A stretch of 64,000 bases of DNA from Liquidambar formosana (Eukaryota; Streptophyta; Magnoliopsida; Saxifragales; Altingiaceae), in assembly GCA_039720395.1 (NCBI GenBank), contig CM077834.1, positions 2,748,607 through 2,812,606 on the forward strand. Reading direction: 5' to 3'. Every line of letters begins with the position of its first letter. Positions within the stretch are counted from its first letter, which is position 1. The notes beneath the pieces are model-generated. The model worked only from the letters and a program-made list of their open reading frames with translations. It did not search any database and was not told the DNA's origin. Both the position numbers and the translations under genes were made by a program. Below, piece after piece: positions 13,384-24,200 of the stretch.

Positions 13384-15862
13384 TAATAATTTGGTAAGAA
13401 AGCCACCTCGCTAACACATAGAGTCGTCCATAAGGTGGTGCCTAGAAAAAAAATGTGGTTAATTGATATTCTCTACTAAAAGGAGGAGGCCTGCCAAGTC
13501 TATGGAGTGGATTTGCTTTTATGTGCATTAGGGGCTTAGGGCTTTGAATTTTTTTATTTTTTTTCACAATTTACGTTCTTTTCATTGCAGCGATTTCTTT
13601 GAACGTTTCTTTCAATCCGTGCGTGCAGAGAAAAGATTAGATTGTTTGTTAGTGTTAGGATTAATTATTCAGTCGAACTTCAGAAAATTCTTTGGGTCTC
13701 CCTTAAAGAACCAGGACAATTAGAACATCAATAAGGGTTTCTTTGGGCATCTAAATGAAAATTAATTATACCAATTTAGTATATTTCTCACAATATGGAA
13801 GGTACAAATTTTAAAAAGTTGAAGTCATCACCGTAATGTAATACTCCGTATAAGATGGTTGAGCAAAAGTACTAGCTATGCCGACATGACCAGCACTCCC
13901 ACAATGAATTTTTTCCCCCTGATGAAGTTATTGAGGAATACATTTTCAACAATTTTCTTTAAAAAATTATTCTTTATTTTTTGGTTGATTATTTTATAAA
14001 TAAATTCACTAAGAACCATTTATTCATTCCAATATTGCCCAAAGGTTTGAGATGGGTTCATTGTGTTTATTTTCTTGCCTTTTTTTTTCATTAAAAAAAT
14101 AGAATCTTAATGTTCCAACTTTTAAAAAGATTCCTCACGAAACCATATCCAGAAAGTGTATACCACCTTAAAGTCTTTGACTTCTTAGGTCTAGTCATCT
14201 AGCAAGATTGGAATTTTCTTCGATTGATTTTGAATGACTTAGAGGTGTAAAGATACTTGATGCTATAGCTTGATGTGAGGAAGATAATAAGCTGAAATTA
14301 TCAACAAAGACTGATATTTGAAAGCCCACCATGAAAACCTTAAAACAAATATTTTTGCTATATATTATGCATTTAGGAAATTGCTTTTAATTAATAATTG
14401 TTTTCAATACACGCGAAAATAAGATTAGTGGTTACAGATTCCATGGAACAGTTGGACCATCACAAGTCTAGCAGACACTAGTTGAGCCGGAGCCCTTCAA
14501 ACTCAAATGTGCGCTGCATTAATTACAATCCTAGATTTCGACATGTACGCATCATCTCCTTATCATGTAAACGAAAAACTCCTTAATTAACAAAATATGG
14601 CATGGATGGCTATGTATTTCATGCTATATTGATGTTAAATGGTGTCAAATCTAGTCGGAGGCACTGATTACAGAGTCATGATAAGAATTGTACAAAATCT
14701 ATTTATAAGGCATTTGGATGTCAATTGGAATTGAGCTAGCTAGCACAAATTTCAGATGAGTTCATTTGTAGCTTCTACATCAAACACTTTGATTCATCCT
14801 AATATCAACTAGTTAGTAACGGAATCCAAATGAATCCATCTTTTTAAATTTGTTTGGACATGATTTGGTGAATTAGCTCCAAATTTTTTGGAGACTTAAA
14901 ATCCAACGGTGTAAACTCGAGGCCTACAATAGTTTTGTTGCAAACTGAAACAATTGCCTCTGCGTCACATATAACAGCCAAATTAACCAATGTTTCCCAG
15001 GTTCCATAAGACCACCCCAAAATTCAAATCCCAACTGTTTATGAAATTTGAAACCATATATATGGCATATTCTTCTTCAATTTAAAAAATTGCAGGCTTA
15101 GCCGGTATGCTTGGCGTGGAAGCAGGGGAAGTCCTCAATGAGACTCGTTCATAGCACATCTCTGTTCATGGCTCCCACATAGTCCCCTATTTCCACACTC
15201 TTGTTATCTCTTTCCTATTTTTTTGTTTTATATCTCTGTAGGTGTTGTAAATCGTTGGTGATTTAATGTATGGCCTGAAGACTGAAGTGGTGCTAGACTC
15301 ATTCTCTTCTTAGATTATATGGAGCATATGATTTAATGCCTTTCCGTGTTCATTCTAATGTTGCATGAGAAAAATATGCAGCTTTGATGTTTGATAATTG
15401 CTGATTTCGTATAGGAAGAAACTCAGTCCTATGCTCAAAAAGCTCAACATATTTTTGAGTGTCATGTACAATAAATCAGTGTGGAAAGGGGAGAAGAAAT
15501 TCCACAAAATACAGGGCTATATAATATTGAAAAAAATAAAAATAACAAAGGCAATGCCCTTAATTAGAATAATCCTCGCCAATAGTTGTTGAAGGTCTAG
15601 GAAGGGGAGAAGAAAACTGAAAACAATGTGGATGGAATAAACCAGATATTTGAGACTTGATTATATTAATTTTAATTGAAGATATCATTTTCAAAATGTT
15701 AGAATGAGAGCATAGGTACAACAGTGTGGACTAAAAAAAATAGGTTATAAAGAATGTACTCTTACCAAAGATTCTTATTTTTTAAAATTTTTCATTCGAA
15801 ACCATATAAAAGGTTATAGAATGTCCATTGGAACTTGAATTAATATGCCATATTGAGCATAG
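13384..15862. repeat. gene-free; further copies of RLP upstream blocks
   Basis: 14,160-14,900 repeats 11,430-12,100 and 20,120-20,600. A flank signature variant lies at 15,154. About 15,240-15,410 is shared with 39,296-39,470 in the first intron of the MGR-like gene, and 15,420-15,730 with 2940-3250. No supported gene. Confidence 0.6.
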
Positions 15863-16006
15863 AAACTTACGTTAACTGATAAAGCGGCATTGCCTAATCA
15901 AAAAATACTACTCGCACCAACTCATGTAGCAAATGAGATGGTATAGTGTCATTTAATTTGTTCATTTTTTGATTAGTCAATACCACTTTTTCAATTAATG
16001 TAAGTT
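15863..16006. mobile_element. small foldback element, copy 2
   Basis: Same arms as the element at 5126-5270 (right arm TTTTTTGATTAGTCAATACC) and shared surroundings on both sides. Confidence 0.55.
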
Positions 16007-16119
16007 GGTGTAGGAAGTTGGTGCACAAGGGTAGAGCTAGCACAAAGTTTAAAGGAAAATGAGGTTTGGATCTCATAGGAGTCAATAGATAAAGTCAGAG
16101 GGAATTTTATAATATCCAC

Positions 16120-16494
16120 ACAAAAAATAGGGTAATGTGTCTTAAGTGGTCACAGACAAATGGTCTTCATATGATGGATCTCGTAGATAATGAATGGTTA
16201 AAATGTACATGGACCATATAATGCACTAGAAAGAATCTTGAATACAAATCGTGAGGTGGACAAATATTACGTTCTTTTTACTCTTGATTGTCTTTAAATC
16301 AAATGTTCTACATGCAACCAATTCATGACAATGTTTGTTTGTCAACTCTAACGTTCCGTTTACTCTTTGTTTTTTGTTTTTTTCTTCACAAAACGCGTTT
16401 GACGGGCTATTTCATGCGTTTACTCTTTGTTTTTTGTTTTTTTTTTCTTCACAAAACGCGTTTGACTGGCTATTTTATAGAGCAAGGATTGGCT
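16120..16494. repeat. third copy of the 1.1-1.8 kb repeat
   Basis: Matches 1141-1815, including the internal short duplication of TTTACTCTTTGTTTTTTG and CGCGTTTGACGGGC, and leads directly into the foldback element at 16495. Confidence 0.75.
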
Positions 16495-16695
16495 GATGGT
16501 TTAAAAAAAATCATTACCGTGATGGTATAATCCAAGCCATTTATAAAAGCAATGGATGGCTCAGATCAAAAGGCCAAAAAATTAATGACCTAAGTTGACC
16601 TCAACAACTTTTTGAACTTTTGATCCAAGCCGTCCATTACTTTTATGGACGGCTCTGATCACACCATCACGGTGATGGTTTGGTTTCAAACCATC
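16495..16695. mobile_element. foldback MITE, copy 2
   Basis: Arms of about 70 bases: the left starts GATGGTTTAAAAAAAATC and the right, reverse-complemented, starts GATGGTTTGAAACCAAACC. Arms and loop match the element at 1805-2012. Downstream sequence (GTGTCACATCCCAATT) is also shared between the two loci. Confidence 0.7.
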
Positions 16696-16980
16696 ACCTG
16701 ATCTAGATTCCTAGACCATGAGGCAGACAAATTTTGAGAGGTGATGGTGTCACATCCCAATTGACCACAGTCAGTAGTCCAACAAACCCAAAATCTTAAG
16801 GAAAATTGGCTTGGTTGGAAATTAACACTAATGGGATGTGCATATGGAGGAGTGATTGGAACGGTACACAACCTATGGGACGCGTGAATGGTTTTGTGAG
16901 AAACTTATGGAAGTGTGCAGCATAGGTGGAGAAAGTCTTCTATGGAAGATGGACCGAAATGAATTGAAGAAGTTGAGTTA

Positions 16981-17337
16981 GGGCTTGTTTGATTGTCCAA
17001 ATGGAAATTAAATTATTTTCGTGTATTTAATATAATATTGAAGGTATAAATCTTTCGCATTAAATGGAAAAATTTAAGAGAGTAATGGATATAATCACAA
17101 ATGGGAGTGAAAATTCAAGTAGTGGCATTTCTAGAAATTGACCCTATAACATTAACTATTGTGATGACTTCAACCTTTTTTAAATAGATTCTCAAGGCCT
17201 GTCTAGACATCCAAATAGAAATTAAACAATTAAAATGTCTTTTACTAGAATACTATAATTGATATATTTGTGTCTATTCTTATTATATACAAAAATACAA
17301 AAATTATTTAATTTCATTCAGACGCCCAAACAAGTCT
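16981..17337. mobile_element. Tourist-like MITE
   Basis: 357 bases flanked by TTA on both sides (16978-16980 and 17338-17340). Left end GGGCTTGTTTGATTGTCC, right end in reverse complement AGACTTGTTTGGGCGTC; pairing continues through AAATTAAA(T)(T/A)ATTT. TTA target duplications and GGGC(T)TGTTTG ends fit PIF/Harbinger (Tourist) elements. Confidence 0.65.
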
Positions 17338-17340
17338 TTA

Positions 17341-18027
17341 GAGTTCTCCGAGATTTGAAGCCAAGGATGTTGGATGTTATCCATGTTTTTCAGTGCTCCG
17401 TATAAAGGATGATTAGATTATTTAATATTGATTGGAAAATTAAGACATACGGAGTAATAATTGTTATACAACCAACGCCTGTCTAGAAAAAAGAATTTAC
17501 AAAAAGGAAAAATAAAAGAAAAGAGCTAGAAAGAAAATATAAAAGAAGTAAGGGAAAATTACAGAAAATTATTTTGAACTTTAGGTCCATTTTCACTTTA
17601 ATACCCTCAACTTTAAAATCAATCAAAGTATTTAGATCATAAACTGTATGCATGTAACAATTTAGTATCCTCAACTTCAAAACTAGTCAAAATAGACCTT
17701 AAACTATACGCATGTGTTAATTTAGTATCCTCCATTAGCGTGGATTTTTGAAAATTTATGAATGACGCACTAACAGAGGGTATTTAATTGTCACAGACGT
17801 ATAATTAATTTAGGTTCACATAATTTTCCTAAAGTCTGATTGGACATTTTTACTACAATAGCGCTGTTTGAATAAATTTTCGTTTATTTTGTTATCTTTT
17901 TTAGAAAGGGAGAAAGAGAAGAAGAGAGAAATGTAAATTTTAAGTCAATTGTATTACTGTATTCACATTTTATTGGGTCAATTGAGTTTGACGTGTCAAT
18001 TATGAGCTCTTAAAACTCAATTCAAGT
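17341..18027. other. gene-free AT-rich stretch
   Basis: No supported gene. An internal duplication of TTTAGTATCCTC lies near 17,660-17,730. A TACTCCGTA-type inverted pair lies near 17,395-17,455. From 17,980 the RLP-flank copy begins that is interrupted at 18,028. Confidence 0.5.
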
Positions 18028-18108
18028 TTTTTTTTTTTTTTTTTTTTGATACAATGGGAGGGATTTGAACCCCTAAGCTATCCTAATTCTAGCCCTTTAC
18101 CCCACCCT
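18028..18108 (-). mobile_element. SINE-like insertion with poly(A), minus strand
   Basis: The plus strand shows a T tract followed by GATACAATGGGAGGGATTTG. On the minus strand this is a tRNA B-box-like GGTTCAAATCC followed by a poly(A) tail. The uninterrupted counterpart (ACTCAATTCAAGTTTGAC) is at about 5725-5742. No good A box, so it may be a 5'-truncated or degraded SINE. Confidence 0.45.
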
Positions 18109-18224
18109 TGACGTGTCAATTACGAGCTCTTAAACCTTTTAATTAGAATTACACACGTAACGTCAAAGTCCATTGTTCCATCTTTAATTGATCTAGGGCC
18201 ACTTGACCCCTATTTCGGATCTTT

Positions 18225-20870
18225 CATTATAAGCAGGATAGGAGAGTGCAGCTAGTTTTTGGCATGGAAGCATGGCTAGTCCAAGCATGTCTTTGTTCAT
18301 GGCTCCCACATGGTCCCTTATTTCCCCACTAGCATTGGTTCTTCTCGCAGGGTATTGGAAGTCCAATTCATCCACTTATTGTGGGCACTACTAATTAAAG
18401 ACTTGAGTGCAAAGATATTTTTCATCATTTCCATAAGAGCACACCCAAGTGAAAAAAATCAAACTATGTGGAAAATTATGAGATTCAAAGCAATTGTGAT
18501 TGACGTCGTAGTATTTTGGCCTATTCCTTTTTATTTTTCCAAAAGTGAGCCCCCACAATGGCATATGGAAGCTTGAGAAGTCCTCATCGCAATTTCTTGG
18601 ATTCCTAGCATGTCAATGGTCATGGCTCCCACTTGGTTCCTTATTTTCTACATCCGTCATCTCGTCACAATTTCTTGGATGGTTGGCTTAATTTATTCAG
18701 GACCACATGGAAACTTTTTCGACATGATTGGTAGTATATAATGAACTGTTTTATTTATGTTTTATTCTTTTATGGTATCAATTGAGAAATTATTCCATAT
18801 AATTGTTTATATCATGCATATAGCATGATGACCTGGTATAATCAAACCATTACAATCATGCCAAGTACCATTATGGATATGTGCTAAGAAAATGGTTGGA
18901 TATTAGGAAACATAACTACCTCTGAACCATGATACAATGAGATAATTGTATTAGATGGTTATACCACACATGTCATCATGCAATGTGAAATAACGGTTAT
19001 ACAGAATAATTTATCTTATCAATTCTAGTTTGACATGAACGAGTTGTTGAAACTTTTTTGATATGTAGATTCTAAGTCACTGGTTGAAAGAAATGTACAA
19101 AACCCTCAAGACCACACATGTATATGTAGCTAGCACACATCTTGGAACGAAGTAACCAACCAACCAATCAATTTTTGGCAAATTTTTTTCTTCTAATATG
19201 TAGATTAGTAATTTTGGTTAAATTTACTGAAGTTATTTTTTCATTAATAGATTTCTAATGTACAACCATTGAGAAAGAATCCTCAATTTGGCTCAAATAG
19301 CATGGGAAGTCTCACTTCCCATAGTTTGATTGTCCTCAATTTCCACACTTTCTTGCAAGTTGTTGCGACCCTCTAGTGAATTGGATATAAAATGGTTGGT
19401 GACATATTGCATTAATGCTTCCACATCCTTAAAGACTAATTTTATACTTTGACGACCTCAATTTTCATTTAGACGTGTCAATGACAGGCTATTGAAAGTC
19501 TTTAGGTCAATGGTTGAAAGTTGGAAAATTGTACAAGTGCCTCAGGATCTCACACGTAGAGCTGCATACTGACATGATCATCCTTCTAGTGGTTATTACT
19601 TTTCCCCATGCAATTAATTGACAATATAATTTTTACAAAAAAAAAAAAAAAAAGAAAAAATCTTATTCTAAAATCTTATTCATTCTGAGTTATATGTAAG
19701 GCAATTAACGTCCACTAACTAGCTTGTCAGGGATTTCAAAAAATATATATATATTTTATCCATCTCAATTTATTTGCTTTATTTTGACCAAATATAAATA
19801 TTTAAGCAATGCACATTTAAAATGTTATCATGTCATTCAAATTATTTAGTGTTTCTATTATACCCTATTGTGAAACAATGTTACTTGACGTCATAGGTGA
19901 TATAATTATTGGTACCCTTATATTTTCTCCATAATTTTAAAGAAGTTAATTATTTGTTCAATGGGAAGTTCTACTTCTGATCCGAGAAAAAAATGGGAGC
20001 ATTTATGACATCATCTCTTCTAGAAGAGTCTAACCTCCAAATTAAGAGGAAAACAGAATAGATAACAGAGAATGGACTAGAACGACAACGTTTTCATATC
20101 AATTAAATCTACACATTGATTGAGGAGACTTAAAGTCCTTGACTTGTTCGGTCTAGGTGTCTAGCAAGATTGGAATTTTCTTGGATTGATTTTGGACGAC
20201 TTAGAGGTGTAAAAATACTTGATGCTAGCTTGGTGGAACATTTGGACCGTCACAGGTCTAGCACGCACTAGTTGAATCAGAGCGCTCTGAAATTCAAATG
20301 TGCGCTGCATCAATTACAATCCTAGATTTCGACATGTACGCGTCATCTCGATCCTCATCATGTAAATGGAAAACTCCTTCCTTATTTAACAAAATATGGC
20401 ATGATTGGCTATGTATTTCATGCTAGGAATTGCATGTACAAATGTCCGCTACATCAATTAGCTAGTTAGCACAAATTTCAAATGAGTTCATTTATGGCTA
20501 GCTTCTACATCAAACACTTTCATTCATCCTCCTATCAACTAGTAGGTAGCGGAATCCAAATGAATCCATCCTTTTAAATTGTTCAGACATGAGTTGGAAT
20601 ATTAGCTCGACATATTGACCAGACATGAGTTACATTCCTAACAATTAATCAAAGACTTTAACGCAAAGCTCAGATATTACTGGTCATATTTTTCATCCTC
20701 TTACTCAGTCCTCCATGCCACATTTTTTGTGGAAAAAGAGTTAGTCATCTTAGTATGGCATGGAATTAAGCATGAGAAGTCGTCAACGTAAACTTCTTGG
20801 ATTCCGAGCATGTCTCTGTTCATGCCTCCCACATAGTTCCCTATTTCCACATTTGATATCTCTTCCCGTC
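18225..20870. repeat. RLP 5'-flank blocks, nearest to the gene
   Basis: Signatures at 18,285, 18,608 and 20,808. 18,540-19,290 matches 9700-10,560; 19,300-20,150 matches 10,590-11,460, 12,290-13,020 and in part 31,355-31,760; 20,120-20,870 matches 11,430-12,270 and 14,160-14,900. Only this copy of the last block continues into the RLP promoter and coding region. Confidence 0.7.
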
Positions 20871-21154
20871 AAAAGCTCCTACATTGATTAATTAAGTGGA
20901 TATGGAATGGTCGGCTATATATATTGATCACAAAAGACTGAAGTGCCTTGTGTGCTTAAAGTGAATATATTGCATTGGTGTGTCCACATTCAACCCGCAT
21001 AGCCTCAATCAATTCCATTTGGACGTGCCAATTACGGGCTCTAAAATGTCTTTAGAGATGTAGACTCTTAGGTCAGTGATTGAAACGTGAGAGAATTGCA
21101 TGTACAAGAGCCTAAGGACTTCACATGTAGCACTGACCCTTTACTTGTTTTGCC

Positions 21155-21161
21155 TATAAAT
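21155..21161 (+). promoter_or_regulatory. TATA box of the RLP gene
   Basis: TATAAAT lies 76 bases before ATG 21237, in the context GCCTATAAATG. That places transcription start near 21,185-21,190 and gives a leader of about 50 bases. The upstream flank up to about 21,135 is repeated many times in the window; this TATA box is not. Confidence 0.65.
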
Positions 21162-21236
21162 GAAAATTGTAATATCTCCTCTTCCCATGCATCGATCAAG
21201 CATCATTGATCGACTTTTGTGAATTCTGAAGAAAAC

Positions 21237-24200
21237 ATGAGCCAGTTAAGAAGGCGCTCTCAACTATTTTCCCTTCTCTTCTTTCTGTTGTATCCTCTGC
21301 TTACTTCATCATTTTCCACTTCTTCTCTACGACTGTGCCATCATGACCACCAGTTAGCCCTGCTCCAATTGAAAGATAGCTTTTCCATAAGTAGTTCTGC
21401 TTCGACCGATTGTGATGATCAGTATCGTGGTATTACTTCTCATCCAAAGATTTTGTCTTGGAAGGAGAACACGGACTGTTGCTCTTGGGATGGGGTCACC
21501 TGCGATAGGGTGACGGGCCACGTGATCGGCCTAGACCTTAGTTGCGGTCAACTTCAAGGCACCATCCATTCCAATAGCAGCCTATTTCTCCTTCCTCACC
21601 TCCAACGCCTCAACCTCGCTTTCAATGACTTCTATCATTCCCCAATTTCCTCTGAGTTTGGTCAATTTGCGAGTTTGACGCATTTCAACCTCTCCCGATC
21701 CAATTTTTCAGGCCATATTCCATCAGAAATTTCCCATCTATCCAAATTGGTTTCACTTGATTTTTCAGTCAATTACGACTATACCCAGGGTAGTTTGTTG
21801 AGACTCTTAAGACTCAATAAACCTAATCTGAAAAAGTTGGTTCAAAACCTGACGGAGTTAAGAATGCTTGATCTGTCCAGAGTAGACTTGTCTTCAGTTA
21901 ATCCTAGTTCCTTGATGAATTTGTCTTCTTCTTTAACAACTCTTCGTCTTCAATCTTGTGGATTGCGAGGGAAATTTCCAAATGAAATTTTCCACCTACC
22001 AAACCTACAAAAGCTCTATTTAGGGGACAACCATAATCTCACAGGTTATTTTCCAAAGTTTAACGGGAGCAGTCCCCTCAAGGATTTGGATCTATGTGAC
22101 TTGAGTTTCTCAGGAGAGCTACCTGATTCTATCAACAATCTACAGTCGTTGAAGTTTTTGGCTCTATCGGGTTATAACTTTTCAGAGTCCATTCTAGCAT
22201 CGTTTGGCAACCTCACACAAATATCTACTTTGTGGTTATATTCTAACAATTTTAGTGGTCCAATTCCATCATCATTTTCAAAACTCAAGCACCTCACGGA
22301 CTTGGATCTCTCATACAATCATTTTAGTGGTCAGTTCTCAACTCCAATTGCTAATGTTGTGATAGGATATAATATTTACTTAGACCCCGGCCCTCAAAGA
22401 AGGGTAACATTACGAAGGAGGCGCCCTCATTGTCTTGTTATGAGGTCTTCCCCTCAAACCACGGGGTTTTGGCACAAATTCTGTTACATGAGCTATACCA
22501 TCTTGATAGTTTGCTTTGCTATTATTGGCATCCTTAAACCTCGGTTATAACACAATCATCGGATATTTTCATGAATTCTACTAAAATTTGTTTTGACTAA
22601 TTATATTTTGGTAACAATAAGTTGTATGCCTAACTTTGAAGTTAATTTTTGAATTTTCTATCTCTCTCATACTACAATTCTTCAGGGTCGATTCCGATGT
22701 GGCTTGGTAACCTCACACAAGTATCTACATTATGGCTCGCATCTAACAATTTCAGTGGCCAAATACCATCATCGCTTTCAAAGCTTGAGAAGCTCACCCA
22801 GTTGTATCTCTATGACAACCATCTTAGCGGTCAGTTCTCATCCTCAGTTTCTACCATGTTGACTTGATGATTTCTTTGCTTAGAAACTTAATAGAAGAGT
22901 AAAATTATGACAAGGGTGCCCTCATTGTCTTGCTAAAGTTATCCCCTTCAATCCATATAGTTCCAACAAAAATCAAATTATATGCACCACACCATCACAA
23001 TTTGGATTAAATGTCAGTTCTGCCTCCACCTATAAAATTTGGAGCAACGTAATAAAACTATTCCGTAGCTTATGCAAAAACTTCAAATGAAACAAAACTC
23101 TTTCGTACACTGGAAGTTTGAAAACGCATCTTTTAGGATACAAGGATCCACTACATGGATGGTCTAAATTTACATTAGAACATCTGGTGGCCGGATTGGA
23201 TATATAGGATTTTTTTTTTTTTTGTTGTTGTTTGTTGGTTTTTAAATCAGCAAAAAATATATTTATTATATTAAAAAGAAGGATAATACACCCAAGAAGG
23301 TACCCTACAATCAAAATAAAACAGCCAATTAGTAAAAGACAGCACCGGAGGTAAAGTGCCCCAAACCAACGGACCCACCACTAAGACAAAACACCAAGCA
23401 CCTAAAATGCATACAAAATAATGCTCACAAAAGAATGCCTTACAAAGGCTATTGGCTTGAAAACACCCAATTCTCCCAAAATTACAGACAACTAGAAATA
23501 AGACCCCACCATCAAACCGGCACTTAAAGAGAATCGCATATCTGCATATGCAAAAACCTTCAACTAAACAAAGAGGCATAGATGACAGGCAAGTAGCAAA
23601 TAGCGAAGCAAGATGATGCGAAGCGAAGACCAACCAGAGCAAACAATGGCACTACTGAAAAAATTAAAGAAAAATGGCACTACTGAAAAGATAACGTTGA
23701 CACGTTGACACGTTGTGACAAGATAAATTTACTTAGACCCTTCAAAGAAGGGTTTTGGATTAAATGTCAGCTCCACGTACCTATAAAATTTGGAGTAGCA
23801 GCATGCCTTCATAATACAATTTTGGGAAAATCTTTTGGTCACCAGGAAATTTTCCCTGAAGATTTTAGTTGCAAAGGCCTCAACAGGGGTTTTGGTCAAC
23901 GTACATAGGATAATGTTGGTCAACATCAATTTTAGGATAGAGGACATGAAGTTCCAAGTTGTGCGAATGCTAAAAATCGTGGCAACTTTGGATTTGAAAG
24001 TTTAAGTATGGGACCTTCATGTGGGTCCACACAAGATGATGTGGCACGTGTTGAAATAGTAGCTGTAAATTTTGAATTTGAAGGGAGCTCGTTAGATCGG
24101 CTCTTGATGACCTTTTCTTTCACGTATTGAATTTGAAGGGAGCTCATTGGATAAGGGGCTCTTGATAGTTGATAACCTTTTCTTTCAAGTAATGAGCTAA

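Noticed and set aside
21219..21236. Extended RLP start from a GTG six codons upstream
   Set aside because: Plant nuclear genes start at ATG with rare exceptions; ATG 21237 begins a good signal peptide.
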